From the NCBI RefSeq assembly GCF_001188955.3, contig NZ_JPRF03000087.1, positions 186,001 through 250,000 of the forward strand: a DNA stretch of 64,000 bases, given 5' to 3'. Positions 18,099 to 27,154 of the stretch are shown here, in pieces. The notes under the pieces are model-generated. The model did not search any database. It saw nothing but the letters and a program-made list of their open reading frames with translations, and was not told the origin of the DNA. Source of the stretch: Kitasatospora aureofaciens. Its GTDB lineage: Bacteria > Actinomycetota > Actinomycetes > Streptomycetales > Streptomycetaceae. Every line of letters begins with the position of its first letter. Within the stretch, counting starts at the first letter, position 1. The translations under genes were made by a program, and so were the position numbers.

Positions 18099-18557
18099 CT
18101 ACGGGAGGTCCAGGGAGCCGTCCTCGGTGAAGGGGAAGAACGGGTTGTGGGCCAGCTCCCACAGGTGCCCGTCCGGGTCCTCGAAGTAGCCGGAGTAGCC
18201 GCCCCAGCTGGTCGGGACCGGCGGCTTGACCACCACGGCACCGGCCTCGACCGCCGTCCGCAGCGCGGCGTCCACCAGCTCGGGGGACTCCAGGTTCACC
18301 GCGAGGGTGACGCCGCGGAAGGAGGGTTCGCCGGTGGCGGGCACGCCCGCGTCGGCGGCCAGCTCCTCGCTGGGGAAGAGGCCGAGCACCGAGTCGGCGG
18401 TGCGGAACCAGACGATCTCCGGGCTGGAGGCGGAGGAGCGCTTCCAGCCGAGGTCCTCGTAGAAGCGGGCGCTGCGGTCGAGGTCGGAGACACCGAGGGT
18501 GACGATGCTGATCCGGGCGGGGAAGGCGGCCCGGGCTGCGCTGTTCTGTGCTGTCAT
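18099..18557 (-). CDS. VOC-family (glyoxalase/bleomycin-resistance-like) protein
   Basis: A 152-residue vicinal-oxygen-chelate protein. The first half-domain begins ISIVTLGVSDLDRSARFYEDLGWKRS, and the last strands read GGYSGYFEDPDGHLWELAHNPFFP, with the metal-ligand Glu in the HLWELAHN segment. Two beta-alpha-beta-beta-beta modules fit this length. The actual substrate is unknown; many members are annotated as glyoxalase-like without proof. ATG at 18557 was chosen because upstream residues do not fit the fold. Confidence 0.8.
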   Translation of the reverse strand: MTAQNSAARAAFPARISIVTLGVSDLDRSARFYEDLGWKRSSASSPEIVWFRTADSVLGLFPSEELAADAGVPATGEPSFRGVTLAVNLESPELVDAALRTAVEAGAVVVKPPVPTSWGGYSGYFEDPDGHLWELAHNPFFPFTEDGSLDLP

Positions 18558-18693
18558 GTCGCCAGCGTAGGGAGGGCGGCTGACAACCGGCACCGCTGAC
18601 ACGGCCACCGCCCCCGTCCGGCAGTCGAGCTGATGACCCGGCAGCTGCGGCCACGTAAGGTGGCGTCAGCGGTGCGGGCGCGAGGACTCGGGG

Positions 18694-19869
18694 GTGCGGC
18701 ACAGGATGGTGCGGGAGAGCGGCGGAAGGTCCCAGGAACCCCGGGAGTGGAACGCCGAGCGGTCGGGGCCGGACGGGCCGGGCGGGCAGGATCGTTTCGC
18801 CGGCCAGGAGGAGTTCTCCCGCCGGACCCTCGCCGCGGTGGACTTCCCGGTGTACGGCGTGGCCGGGCCGACGGGCCGCGGCGAGGCGCTGGCGGCCTTC
18901 GAGACCTGCGGCGGCGAGCTGCGCTGGGTCGAGGTGCAGGTCGGTGACTGGACCACCGCGGCCGGACCGTACGTGACCGTGCGCACCTACCGGCCGGGGG
19001 CCGACGGCTGCGAGGTGCTGCCCGAGCTGGAGGACGTGGTCGAGGACGAACGCGACCGGGTCTACGAGCAGTTGGGCATCGACGAGGGCGACGGGCCGGG
19101 CCAGGTGCGGGCGCTGCGCGAGTGGATCACCGTGGACGGCGAGTACTGCGCGATCGAGGTGCACGAGGACCGGCCGGTGGCGTCGGGCGGCAGCGGGTCG
19201 GCCGGGCAGGTCTGGGCCGGGCGGCTGCGGGTCGGCGGGCAGGCCGTCACGGTGTGCGGGCGCGGGCTGCCCCCTGGCCGCGTGGAGCTCGGCGGCATCG
19301 GGGACTTCGAGTGCTACCTGCGCGGGCGCACCGAGCTGCTGCGCGACCTCGCCTCCCGACGGGCCCGGTACGTACCGGTCGAGGAACGCGAACTGCCGCC
19401 CGCCGTGGGGCTGGAGGCGCACCGGGAGCTGATCGCCCAGAGCATCGCGGAGGCCGCCGCGATCGAGGCGCAGGTACGGGTCGGGCGTACGCCGAGGCTG
19501 CCTCGCGGGCTGCGCGGGGACGTCTGCGCGGAGCGCTGGGAGACGGCGGTGCGCCAGCAGATGCGGCTCGCCACGGAGACCCGGGAGGAGGCCGCGGCGG
19601 CGGTGACCTCGATGGTCAACCACCTCAACCGGCTGTCGCAGCAGACGCACTGGCTGGTCGGCACGCCGGAGGGGGAGGCGGCGGTCGAGGAGGTCGTCCG
19701 GTACACGGTGTTCGCCAGTGAGGTGGCCAGCCTGCCGGCCCAGCGGGCCTGGGAGCAGCTGTGGCGGGAGCGGCCGGGCGGCGGCGGGGAAGGGGCCTGG
19801 GAGGAGCAGCGGCTGGTGGAGCAGCTGTGGCTGTCGGCCTGGGAGCAGTGGCGGGCCGGGCGCGGCTGA
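18694..19869 (+). CDS. Actinobacterial protein of unknown function
   Basis: A 391-residue soluble protein with no recognised domain. The first 40 residues are Gly/Arg/Pro-rich and look disordered. A mixed alpha/beta part follows (about 45-200), containing an FETCGGELRWVEVQVGDWTT segment, then a mostly helical C-terminal half (about 220-390) rich in Glu and Arg. GTG at 18694 has GAGGA at a good distance; ATG at 18706 is the alternative. There is no operon partner: the next gene is convergent. Confidence 0.65.
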   Translation: MRHRMVRESGGRSQEPREWNAERSGPDGPGGQDRFAGQEEFSRRTLAAVDFPVYGVAGPTGRGEALAAFETCGGELRWVEVQVGDWTTAAGPYVTVRTYRPGADGCEVLPELEDVVEDERDRVYEQLGIDEGDGPGQVRALREWITVDGEYCAIEVHEDRPVASGGSGSAGQVWAGRLRVGGQAVTVCGRGLPPGRVELGGIGDFECYLRGRTELLRDLASRRARYVPVEERELPPAVGLEAHRELIAQSIAEAAAIEAQVRVGRTPRLPRGLRGDVCAERWETAVRQQMRLATETREEAAAAVTSMVNHLNRLSQQTHWLVGTPEGEAAVEEVVRYTVFASEVASLPAQRAWEQLWRERPGGGGEGAWEEQRLVEQLWLSAWEQWRAGRG

Positions 19870-19987
19870 GCGGCGCACAAGGACGGGCGCACCGACGACC
19901 GGCGCCACCGGGGACGCGCCTGAGCCTTGCCGGGGCCAGGGCCACGGCGCTTGATCCTTCCCGGCGTACGGGCGGCTGCCCGTGGAC

Positions 19988-21589
19988 CTACTCGTCCGCG
20001 GGCAGCCGCAGTTGCAGCATCGCCAGCAGCCGCTGCTGCGGCTGGGCGAGGTCGATGCCGGTCAACTGCTCGGCGCGGCGCACCCGGTAGCGCAGGGTGT
20101 TGGGGTGGATGTGCAGGGCGTCGGCGGCGACCCGGACCTCGCCGAGCGCGTCCAGCCAGGCGAGCACCGACTCGGCGAGCCGGGTGCCGTGCCGGCGGTC
20201 GTACGCGGTGAGCGCGGTGAGTCGCGGGTCGCGCAGGCCGCCGCGCTCCTGGAGGAGCGCCAGCATCTCGCTGACCAGCACCTCGGCCTGGACGTCGATC
20301 AGCGCCGCGACGTCCAGGTCCACCCCGCCGCGGCCCATCGCGTCCAGGATCCGGTCGGCCTGGGCGCGGGAGTCCGGCACCTGGGAGAGGCCTTCGACGG
20401 TCGAGCCGATCGCGGCGCGCAGCGGCACGCCGAGGTGTTCCCGCGCGGCGGTGACCACCTCGTCGGCCCAGCCGCGCACGGTGGTCATCGGCAGGCCCGG
20501 CGGGAGTTCGGGCAGCAGCACGTAGACCCGGGACTCGATCGGGGCGAGCAGCGCCGTGCGGTGCCGGGCGGCGGTGTGCACCGAGATCAGGCCGGTGACG
20601 TCGGAGCGGTGCAGCGCCTCGGTGGTGTGCGCGCTGTAGGCCAGCACGGTGGCCGGGCGGCGCAGGTCCAGGCCGAGGTGGGTGGCCAGCGACTGGGGGC
20701 CGGTGGAGCCCTCCAGCAGGCCGGTCAGCAGGGTCTGGGTGAGCCGGACGTCGGCGGACAGTTCCCGTCGGCGGCGCACCAGTTGGGCGGCGGCCACCCG
20801 GGCCGCGCCGACCAGGGCCTGTTCGGCCAGCGGGGCCAGCGGCTGGGCGCCCTCCTGCACCCAGATGGTTCCGAGCGGCTGCGCCCCGGCCCGGATGCCG
20901 ACGGCGAGGCGCCGGCGCAGGCCGAGTTCGGGGTGCGGCTCGACCGCGATCGGGGCGTCCGAGCTGCGCAGGTGCTGGAAGATGCCCCACTCGCGGAGCT
21001 TGGAGAGGTACGGCTCCGGGCCCTGCCAGCCGAGGATGGACAGCCGGCGCAGGTCGTCGACCTCGTCGGAGTCGGAGGAGCGGGAGTAGGCGAGCACCCG
21101 GCTGGAGGTGTCCTCGATCGAGACGATGCCGTTGGTGAGCACGGCGACGGTCTGGGCGAGGGAGAAGAGGTCGCCGGCGTTGGGCTCGGGGGCGCCGGGG
21201 GAGTCGGGGGCGTCCGGGCCGGCGATGATCGCCCGGGCCAGCGAGTCGAGGTGCTCCCAGCGGGTCTCGCGGCGCACCGAGAGCAGGGCGACGCCCGACT
21301 CGGTGGCGGCCTCGCGCAGGGCGTCGGCCTGGCCGGGGGCGTCCAGCTTGACGGCGACGGCGGCGGCGCCGGCCCGGCCGGCCGCGCGCAGGGCGGGGAG
21401 GGCGGCGCGGCCGCGGGCGCCGATCGCGAGGACGAGCTCGCCTGCGGCGGCGGTGGGCGGGTCCTCCGGGTCGAGGATCGCGACGTCGCGCACGGGGACG
21501 TCCAACCCCAGTGGGGCGGCCTGGAGTTCGACCAGCGGCTCGCCCAGGGACATCAGCAGCCCACGGAGCGGAAGGCCGGGGGTGGTCAC
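19988..21589 (-). CDS. PucR-family transcriptional regulator
   Basis: A 533-residue PucR-type regulator. An N-terminal ligand-sensing PucR domain (about 1-130: LRGLLMSLGEPLVELQAAPLG) is followed by a GGDEF-like central region (about 290-430) and a C-terminal helix-turn-helix at about 475-525 (VAADALHIHPNTLRYRVRRAEQLTG). Such regulators commonly lie beside proline catabolic genes in streptomycetes and activate them. Here pruA lies 2.2 kb away, with a PadR/monooxygenase pair between. GTG at 21589 follows GGAGG. Confidence 0.85.
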   Translation of the reverse strand: MTTPGLPLRGLLMSLGEPLVELQAAPLGLDVPVRDVAILDPEDPPTAAAGELVLAIGARGRAALPALRAAGRAGAAAVAVKLDAPGQADALREAATESGVALLSVRRETRWEHLDSLARAIIAGPDAPDSPGAPEPNAGDLFSLAQTVAVLTNGIVSIEDTSSRVLAYSRSSDSDEVDDLRRLSILGWQGPEPYLSKLREWGIFQHLRSSDAPIAVEPHPELGLRRRLAVGIRAGAQPLGTIWVQEGAQPLAPLAEQALVGAARVAAAQLVRRRRELSADVRLTQTLLTGLLEGSTGPQSLATHLGLDLRRPATVLAYSAHTTEALHRSDVTGLISVHTAARHRTALLAPIESRVYVLLPELPPGLPMTTVRGWADEVVTAAREHLGVPLRAAIGSTVEGLSQVPDSRAQADRILDAMGRGGVDLDVAALIDVQAEVLVSEMLALLQERGGLRDPRLTALTAYDRRHGTRLAESVLAWLDALGEVRVAADALHIHPNTLRYRVRRAEQLTGIDLAQPQQRLLAMLQLRLPADE

Positions 21590-21686
21590 TCCGGGCCTCC
21601 TTCATCCGCTCGGACAACGGTGTGTGGTTGATTTTAGCCGGGTGGACAGAGTTCTGGGCCGTCCGGTGTTGGTTACCCCTGAATAG

Positions 21687-21717
21687 TTGACTCTGACTAT
21701 CCGAGAATGGATAGTCA
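21687..21717 (+). promoter_or_regulatory. Promoter with embedded PadR operator
   Basis: A -35-like TTGACT (21687-21692) and -10-like GATAGT (21710-21715) lie 17 bases apart. Between and over them is a perfect inverted repeat, TGACTATCC-GAGAAT-GGATAGTCA (21694-21717). This is the classical layout for a self-repressing PadR gene, which starts at 21747. Confidence 0.65.
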
Positions 21718-21746
21718 GTACTGACCAAGTGATGAGGAACGTTCTC

Positions 21747-22343
21747 ATGGCGAAGCGACGCAAGGTCTCGAACCCGCTGGCCCTCGCGGTCCTGGCCGAA
21801 CTCGGAGCCGAACCGATGCACCCGTACGAGATGGGCAGACGGCTCAAGGAGCACGGCAAGGACCGCAACATCAAGTACAACCGCAGCTCGCTCTACATGG
21901 TCGTGGAGCAGCTGCGGAAGGCCGGGTTCGTCGCCGAGCAGGAGACCGTCCGCGACACCCAGCGACCGGAACGCACCGTCTACGCCGTCACGCCCGAGGG
22001 GCAGGCGGAGCTCCAGGACTGGATGCGCGAGTGGATCGCCGAACCGCAGGAGGAGTACCCGGCCTTCGGGGTGGCCCTCTGCCTGCTGGTGGTACTTCCG
22101 ACCGAGGAGTCGGCCGAGCTGCTCGGCCGTCGGCTGGAGGCGCTGGACGCGCGGATCGACACCTCGCGCGCCATGCTGCGCAAGGCCGAGGACATGGGCG
22201 TCCACCCGATGTTCGTGGTCGAGGAGGAGTACGCCCTCGCGTTGCTGGAAGCGGAGCGCCGCTACACCGAGAACCTCATCCGACAGATCGGGGATCCGGA
22301 CTTCAATCGGACCCTGCAGGAGTTCATGAGGAGCCTGGAATGA
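21747..22343 (+). CDS. PadR-family transcriptional regulator
   Basis: A 198-residue PadR regulator of the Vir/AphA-like class. The N-terminal winged helix covers about residues 8-90 (NPLALAVLAELGAEPMHPYEMGRRLKEHGKDRNIKYNRSSLYMVVEQL), and the C-terminal helical dimerisation arm covers the rest. ATG at 21747 has GAGGAA eight bases upstream. Its stop overlaps the monooxygenase start (ATGA), so the pair is coupled. Many such regulators respond to a toxic substrate of the neighbouring enzyme; this is inferred here. A palindrome fitting an operator covers its promoter. Confidence 0.92.
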   Translation: MAKRRKVSNPLALAVLAELGAEPMHPYEMGRRLKEHGKDRNIKYNRSSLYMVVEQLRKAGFVAEQETVRDTQRPERTVYAVTPEGQAELQDWMREWIAEPQEEYPAFGVALCLLVVLPTEESAELLGRRLEALDARIDTSRAMLRKAEDMGVHPMFVVEEEYALALLEAERRYTENLIRQIGDPDFNRTLQEFMRSLE

Positions 22344-23593
22344 GCACCACGCGTACGTCGGGGAAGAAGGCCCTGGTCATCGGCGGCGGCATCGCCGGCC
22401 CGGTGATGGCGCTGGCCCTGCGCAGGGCCGGCATCGAGGCGGAGGTCTTCGAGGCCTACGAGACCTCCGCCGAGGGCATCGGCGGGACCTTCATGATCGC
22501 CCCCAACGGGCTCGGCGCCCTCGCCGTCGTCGGGCTGGAGGCGGAGGTCGGCCGGATCGGGCAGCCGGTCGGCCCGATGGTGATCGAGGACGGCAAGGGC
22601 GGGGTGCTGGTCGAGTTCGCGGGCCTGCCCGACCTGCCGCGCGGGCGCCTGATGCGCCGCGCCGAGATGTACGAGGTGCTGCAGCGCCGGCTGCGCGAGA
22701 CCGGCCTCGAAGTGCGCCACGGCAAACGGCTGGTGGGCGCCGAGGAGACCGCCGACGGCATCACCGCGCACTTCGCCGACGGCACCAGCGCCACCGGCGA
22801 CCTGCTGATCGGCACCGACGGCACCGGGTCGACCGTCCGGACCCTGATCGACCCGGCCGCACCCGCCGCCCGGTACACCGGCCTGCTCGGCGTCGGCGGC
22901 TACAGCCCGTACCGGCTGCCCGGCCGGGCCGGACGCGGCGAGACCGTGCACTTCGCCAACGGCGCCCGGGCCTTCTTCGGCTACTGGGGCCTGGCCGACG
23001 GCAGCGGCACCGCCTGGTTCAGCAACATCCCGCAGCCCGAGCAGCTGAGCTACGAGCAGGTCCGCGCGGTGAGCCCGGAGGACTGGCTGCGCCGCTGCCG
23101 CGAGCTGCACGCCGACGACCTGCCCGCCCGTGAGGTGCTGCGGGTCGCGGACGCCGGGACGGTCGAGACCTTCCCCCGGCTGGAGATCATGCCGTCCGTC
23201 CCGCACTGGCACCGCGGCCGGATGGTGCTGGTCGGCGACTCGGTGCACGCGCCGTCCAACAGCTCCGGACAGGGCGTCTCGCTGGCAGTCGAGAGCGCCG
23301 TCGAACTCGCCCGCTGCCTGCGCGACCTGCCCGACCACACCGAGGCCTTCGCCGCGTACGAGGCGATGCGCCGGCCCCGGGTGGAGAAGATCGCCGCCGA
23401 CGCCGAGCGCACCAACAACCAGAAGGCCTCCGGGCCGGTCGGGCGGATGGTGTTCCGGCTGGTCGCGCCGATCATGATGCGGACCTTCATGAGCCCGGAG
23501 AAGATGCTCCGCCCGGTGCACGGGTACCGGATCGACTGGGAGCGGCGGGTGGCCCCGGTGACGCCGGTGAGGCGCGCCGGACGCGCCGCCTGA
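22340..23593 (+). CDS. FAD-dependent monooxygenase (PHBH fold, aromatic hydroxylase class)
   Basis: A 417-residue flavin monooxygenase. It has the Rossmann GxGxxG (VIGGGIAGPVMALALRRAG, residues 13-31) with the acidic residue at the end of strand 2 (EVFEAYE), the DG motif LLIGTDGTGSTVR, and the GD motif MVLVGDSVHAPSNSSGQGVSLAVESA. Similar enzymes hydroxylate aromatic compounds or inactivate antibiotics of the tetracycline or rifamycin type. The coupled PadR regulator suggests substrate-induced expression. Substrate identity cannot be read from sequence. No signal peptide or membrane segment. Confidence 0.9.
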   Translation: MSTTRTSGKKALVIGGGIAGPVMALALRRAGIEAEVFEAYETSAEGIGGTFMIAPNGLGALAVVGLEAEVGRIGQPVGPMVIEDGKGGVLVEFAGLPDLPRGRLMRRAEMYEVLQRRLRETGLEVRHGKRLVGAEETADGITAHFADGTSATGDLLIGTDGTGSTVRTLIDPAAPAARYTGLLGVGGYSPYRLPGRAGRGETVHFANGARAFFGYWGLADGSGTAWFSNIPQPEQLSYEQVRAVSPEDWLRRCRELHADDLPAREVLRVADAGTVETFPRLEIMPSVPHWHRGRMVLVGDSVHAPSNSSGQGVSLAVESAVELARCLRDLPDHTEAFAAYEAMRRPRVEKIAADAERTNNQKASGPVGRMVFRLVAPIMMRTFMSPEKMLRPVHGYRIDWERRVAPVTPVRRAGRAA

Positions 23594-23660
23594 CGGGCGG
23601 TCGTGACCGCGGCGTGACCGGATTCGTCGGGGCGGACAACGCCGTACGGGGGAATTTAGC

Positions 23661-23686
23661 CGCCCGGCCAATCAAGTGGCCGGGCG
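23661..23686. terminator. Hairpin between monooxygenase gene and pruA
   Basis: Perfect 10-base arms CGCCCGGCCA and TGGCCGGGCG around ATCAAG. It probably ends the PadR-monooxygenase transcript and separates it from pruA. Confidence 0.65.
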
Positions 23687-23770
23687 CGCAGGAATAGCGT
23701 TCGTGCTGTGGCCTGCGTGTGACCCGCGCAGGCAATCCCCCCGCAATGAACGAAGGAGAGCGTGCGCTCT

Positions 23771-25399
23771 ATGGACGCTGTGACCCAGGTCCCCGCGCCG
23801 GTGAACGAGCCGGTCCACAGCTACGCCCCCGGCAGCCCCGAACGGGCCCGTCTGGAGGCCAAGCTGAAGGAGCTGGGCGGCCAGGAGCCGGTCCAGCTGA
23901 CCATGACGATCAACGGTGAGCGCCGGATGGGCGGCGGCACCGAGATCCACGTCGTCCAGCCGCACAACCACGCGGCTCGGCTCGGCACCCTGCGCAACGC
24001 CACCCAGGCCGACGCGCAGGACGCCATCGACGCTGCCCTGGCCGCTGCCCCGGCCTGGCAGGCGCTCTCCTTCGACTCCCGCGCCGCCATCTTCCTCAAG
24101 GCCGCCGACCTGCTGGCCGGCCCCTGGCGCGAGACCCTGGCCGCCGCCACCATGCTCGGCCAGTCCAAGACCGCCCAGCAGGCCGAGATCGACACGCCCT
24201 GTGAGCTGGTCGACTTCCTGCGCTTCAACGTGCACTTCGCCCGCCAGATCATGGCCGAGCAGCCGATCTCCTCGGACGGCGTGTGGAACCGCAGCGACCA
24301 CCGCCCGCTGGAGGGCTTCGTCTACGCGATCACCCCGTTCAACTTCACCGCGATCGCCGGCAACCTGCCGACCGCGCCCGCGCTGATGGGCAACGTGGTG
24401 CTGTGGAAGCCGTCCCCGACCCAGCAGTACTCCGCGCACCTGCTGATGCAGCTGCTGGAGGAGGCCGGCCTGCCCAAGGGCGTCATCAACATGGTGACCG
24501 GCGACGGCCTGGACGTCTCCGCCGTGGCGCTCAAGCACCCCGCGCTGGCCGGCATCCACTTCACCGGCTCCACCGCCACCTTCCAGCACCTGTGGCGCGA
24601 GGTCGGCAACAACATCGCCGGCTACCGCACCTACCCGCGGATCGTCGGCGAGACCGGTGGCAAGGACTTCCTGGTCGCCCACCCCTCCGCCGACCCGGCC
24701 GTGCTGAAGACCGCGATGACCCGCGGCGCCTTCGAGTTCCAGGGCCAGAAGTGCTCGGCGCTCTCCCGCGCCTACGTCCCCGCCTCGCTGTGGGCCGGCC
24801 TCAAGGACGAGTTCGCCGCCGAGGTCGAGGGCCTCACCATGGGCGACGTCACCGACCTGTCCAACTTCATGTCGGCCGTCATCGACGAGCGCGCCTTCGC
24901 CAAGAACAAGGCCGCCATCGACCGCGCCCAGGCCGACGACACCGTCGAGGTCCTGGCCGGCGGCACCTACGACGACTCGGTCGGCTACTTCGTCCGCCCG
25001 ACCGTCCTGGTCTGCCAGGACCCGGCCTCGGAGTACTTCCGCGACGAGTACTTCGGCCCCATCCTCGCCGTGTACGTCTACGAGGACGAGAAGTACGAGG
25101 AGATGCTGGCGCAGATGGAGTCCGTGTCGGCCTACGGCCTGACCGGTTCGATCATCTCCCAGGACCGCGCGGCGGCCCAGGACGCGATGCACAAGCTGCG
25201 CTTCGCGGCCGGCAACTTCTACATCAACGACAAGCCGACCGGCGCCGTCGTCGGCCAGCAGCCCTTCGGCGGCGGCCGGGCCTCCGGCACCAACGACAAG
25301 GCCGGTGCCAAGCAGAACCTGGCGCGCTGGACCTCGACCCGCTCCATCAAGGAGACCTTCGTCCCGCCGACGGACTACCGCTACCCGCACATGGGCTGA
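23771..25399 (+). CDS. pruA: L-glutamate gamma-semialdehyde (1-pyrroline-5-carboxylate) dehydrogenase
   Basis: A 542-residue NAD-dependent aldehyde dehydrogenase of the pruA class, oxidising glutamate semialdehyde to glutamate in proline breakdown. Visible are YAITPFNFTAIAGNLPTAPALMGN, the VGETGGKDFLV glutamate region, the catalytic C328 in FQGQKCSALSR, and the NDKPTGAVVGQQPFGGGRASGTNDKAG cofactor/oligomer segment. ATG at 23771 (MDAVTQVP) fits homologues; GTG at 23762 is closer to the AGGAG and remains possible. Proline dehydrogenase follows 159 bases downstream, so the pathway is complete here. Confidence 0.95.
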   Translation: MDAVTQVPAPVNEPVHSYAPGSPERARLEAKLKELGGQEPVQLTMTINGERRMGGGTEIHVVQPHNHAARLGTLRNATQADAQDAIDAALAAAPAWQALSFDSRAAIFLKAADLLAGPWRETLAAATMLGQSKTAQQAEIDTPCELVDFLRFNVHFARQIMAEQPISSDGVWNRSDHRPLEGFVYAITPFNFTAIAGNLPTAPALMGNVVLWKPSPTQQYSAHLLMQLLEEAGLPKGVINMVTGDGLDVSAVALKHPALAGIHFTGSTATFQHLWREVGNNIAGYRTYPRIVGETGGKDFLVAHPSADPAVLKTAMTRGAFEFQGQKCSALSRAYVPASLWAGLKDEFAAEVEGLTMGDVTDLSNFMSAVIDERAFAKNKAAIDRAQADDTVEVLAGGTYDDSVGYFVRPTVLVCQDPASEYFRDEYFGPILAVYVYEDEKYEEMLAQMESVSAYGLTGSIISQDRAAAQDAMHKLRFAAGNFYINDKPTGAVVGQQPFGGGRASGTNDKAGAKQNLARWTSTRSIKETFVPPTDYRYPHMG

Positions 25400-25470
25400 C
25401 CGGCCCTGCTGCCGATCGATCCGCTGTAGAAGCCATCGGTCACCCGCGACGCCCGGTCCCGCAGCCGGGC

Positions 25471-25489
25471 GCCGCCCCGCCGGGGCGGC
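25471..25489. terminator. GC-rich hairpin between pruA and proline dehydrogenase
   Basis: GCCGCCCC and GGGGCGGC flank a three-base loop. It has no T-run and could attenuate or stabilise the joint transcript as well as terminate it. Confidence 0.4.
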
Positions 25490-25558
25490 GGCTCACCCCC
25501 GTACCGCCGCCCCGGCCTCTTTCTGCCACCCTTGGAAACACCAGCTCCAGGAGTCACG

Positions 25559-26488
25559 ATGCTCCGTTCCGCCCTTCTCGCGGCCTCCCGGTCCCCCCAG
25601 GTCCGCACCGTGGTCGAGAAGTTCCCCCCGACCCACGCGATAGTCGAGCGCTTCGTCGCCGGTGCCGTCCTCGACGACGCCGTCACCGCCTGCGACGACC
25701 TGGTCGCCACCGGCCGCAAGGTCACCCTCGACCACCTGGGCGAGGACACCAAGGACGCCGCCCAGGCCGCCGGCACCGCCGAGGCGTACGAGCACCTGCT
25801 CAAGGCCCTCAAGGAGACCGGCCTCGCCGCCGGTGCCGAGGTGTCGGTCAAGCTGTCGGCCGTCGGCCAGTTCCTGCCGGTGGACGGCGAGAAGATCGCG
25901 CTGGAGAACGCCCGCCGCATCTGCGAGGCCGCCGCCGACGCGGGCACCACGGTGACCCTCGACATGGAGGACCACACCACCACCGACTCCACCCTCGCCA
26001 TCGCGCGGGAGCTGCGGGCGGACTTCCCCTGGCTGGGCATCGTGCTCCAGGCCTACCTGCGCCGCACCGAGGCCGACTGCCGCGAGTTCTCCGGCGCCGG
26101 CTCGCGCGTGCGCCTGTGCAAGGGCGCGTACAAGGAGCCCGAGTCGGTCGCCTTCCAGGGCAAGCACGAGGTCGACCTCGCGTACGTCCGCGCCCTGAAG
26201 GTCCTGATGGCGGGCGAGGGCTATCCGATGATCGCCTCGCACGACCCCAACATGATCAAGATCGCCGGCCAGCTGGCCCAGTGGAACAACCGCACCCGGG
26301 ACTCCTTCGAGTACCAGATGCTGTACGGCATCCGCCCCGAGGAGCAGCTGCGCCTCGCCGGCGAGGGCAACACCATGCGGGTCTACCTCCCGTACGGTCA
26401 GGAGTGGTACGGCTACTTCATGCGCCGCCTCGCCGAGCGCCCCGCCAACCTCACCTTCTTCCTGCGCGCCATGGCCACCCGCAACTGA
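25559..26488 (+). CDS. Proline dehydrogenase (monofunctional)
   Basis: A 309-residue FAD-dependent proline dehydrogenase, the first step of proline catabolism, oxidising proline to pyrroline-5-carboxylate. Signature segments are VSVKLSAVGQFL, TVTLDMEDHTTTDSTL, VLQAYLRRTEADC with the substrate-binding arginines, SRVRLCKGAYKEPE, and IASHDPNMI. Its length matches the monofunctional enzymes of Gram-positive bacteria. ATG at 25559 has AGGAG six bases upstream. It acts with pruA next to it; the PucR regulator 4 kb upstream is the likely controller. Confidence 0.94.
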   Translation: MLRSALLAASRSPQVRTVVEKFPPTHAIVERFVAGAVLDDAVTACDDLVATGRKVTLDHLGEDTKDAAQAAGTAEAYEHLLKALKETGLAAGAEVSVKLSAVGQFLPVDGEKIALENARRICEAAADAGTTVTLDMEDHTTTDSTLAIARELRADFPWLGIVLQAYLRRTEADCREFSGAGSRVRLCKGAYKEPESVAFQGKHEVDLAYVRALKVLMAGEGYPMIASHDPNMIKIAGQLAQWNNRTRDSFEYQMLYGIRPEEQLRLAGEGNTMRVYLPYGQEWYGYFMRRLAERPANLTFFLRAMATRN

Positions 26489-26504
26489 CCTGGGCGCCCG
26501 GGCA

Positions 26505-26548
26505 ACGCGACGGCCCGCACCCCTGACGGGGGGTGCGGGCCGTCGCGT
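26505..26548. terminator. Strong terminator after proline catabolic genes
   Basis: Perfect 19-base arms (26505-26523 and 26530-26548) around TGACGG, followed by GTT. It lies between convergent genes. Confidence 0.9.
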
Positions 26549-26560
26549 GTTGAGGGCTCC

Positions 26561-27154
26561 TCAGAGGAAGTCCTTGGTGTCCAACTCGAGTTCGAAAGGC
26601 GCAGGCAGAGCGAGAGGCTCACCGAAAGCGGCCAGATGCACTTCGGTGTACTCATCCCGGTGGGGTTTGCCGAACAGGCTGATCTGGGACTTCTCGCGGT
26701 CGACGAGCAGGTAGAGCGGGATTCCGGCCCGTGCGTAGCAGTGGCGCTTGGCGATGCGGTCCAGGTCAGGCTTGGTCGAGGTGATCTCGGCGACCATCGC
26801 AATGCCGTCGGGTTCCATCCAGGACGGAGCACCACGGAAGAGCCGGAGACTTCTCGGGGCGAAGGTGGCGTCCGGGATGACGTGGTTCTTCGGGCAGAGG
26901 CCGCCGCTCACCAGACGAAGACCCTTGCTGCCGGACACTTGCATGTGGACCTTGGACTTTGCCTTCACCTGGTCGATCAGCAGGTCGATGTAGTCCTCGT
27001 GATCGCCGTCCGGCGGTGGTGCCACGATGATTTCTCCCTCGATGAGCTCAGCCCGGAAGCCTTCGGGGGAGTGCAGGCTCAGGAAGCTCTCCAGCAGGAT
27101 GTCGGCCTGCGACGGGGAGTTCGTGATCGGTTGCTCATGCGCCACAGCACTCAT
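26561..27154 (-). CDS. Uma2-family (DUF820) PD-(D/E)XK nuclease-like protein
   Basis: A 197-residue Uma2/DUF820 protein. The family has a restriction-endonuclease-like fold, here with RAELIEGEIIVAPPPDGDHED early, VIPDATFAPRS (conserved Asp) in the middle, and AMVAEITSTKPDLDR ending in the E-x-K-like strand with the KRHCYARAGIPLYLLVD segment. Streptomycetes carry many such genes of unclear role. The base composition looks a little lower in GC than its neighbours. ATG near 27154 is preceded by GGAGGGGC; a longer GTG start is unlikely. Confidence 0.82.
   Translation of the reverse strand: MSAVAHEQPITNSPSQADILLESFLSLHSPEGFRAELIEGEIIVAPPPDGDHEDYIDLLIDQVKAKSKVHMQVSGSKGLRLVSGGLCPKNHVIPDATFAPRSLRLFRGAPSWMEPDGIAMVAEITSTKPDLDRIAKRHCYARAGIPLYLLVDREKSQISLFGKPHRDEYTEVHLAAFGEPLALPAPFELELDTKDFL

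Noticed and set aside
14774..18241. A 1155-codon open frame on the minus strand
   Set aside because: Only its C-terminal part (MFS transporter from 16105) is coding; the rest is the mirror of the acidic protein gene and is Pro/Arg/Gln low-complexity typical of high-GC shadows.
19314..22205. A 963-codon open frame on the minus strand
   Set aside because: Arg/Pro-rich shadow of the PucR gene and of the 391-residue gene; no domain signal.
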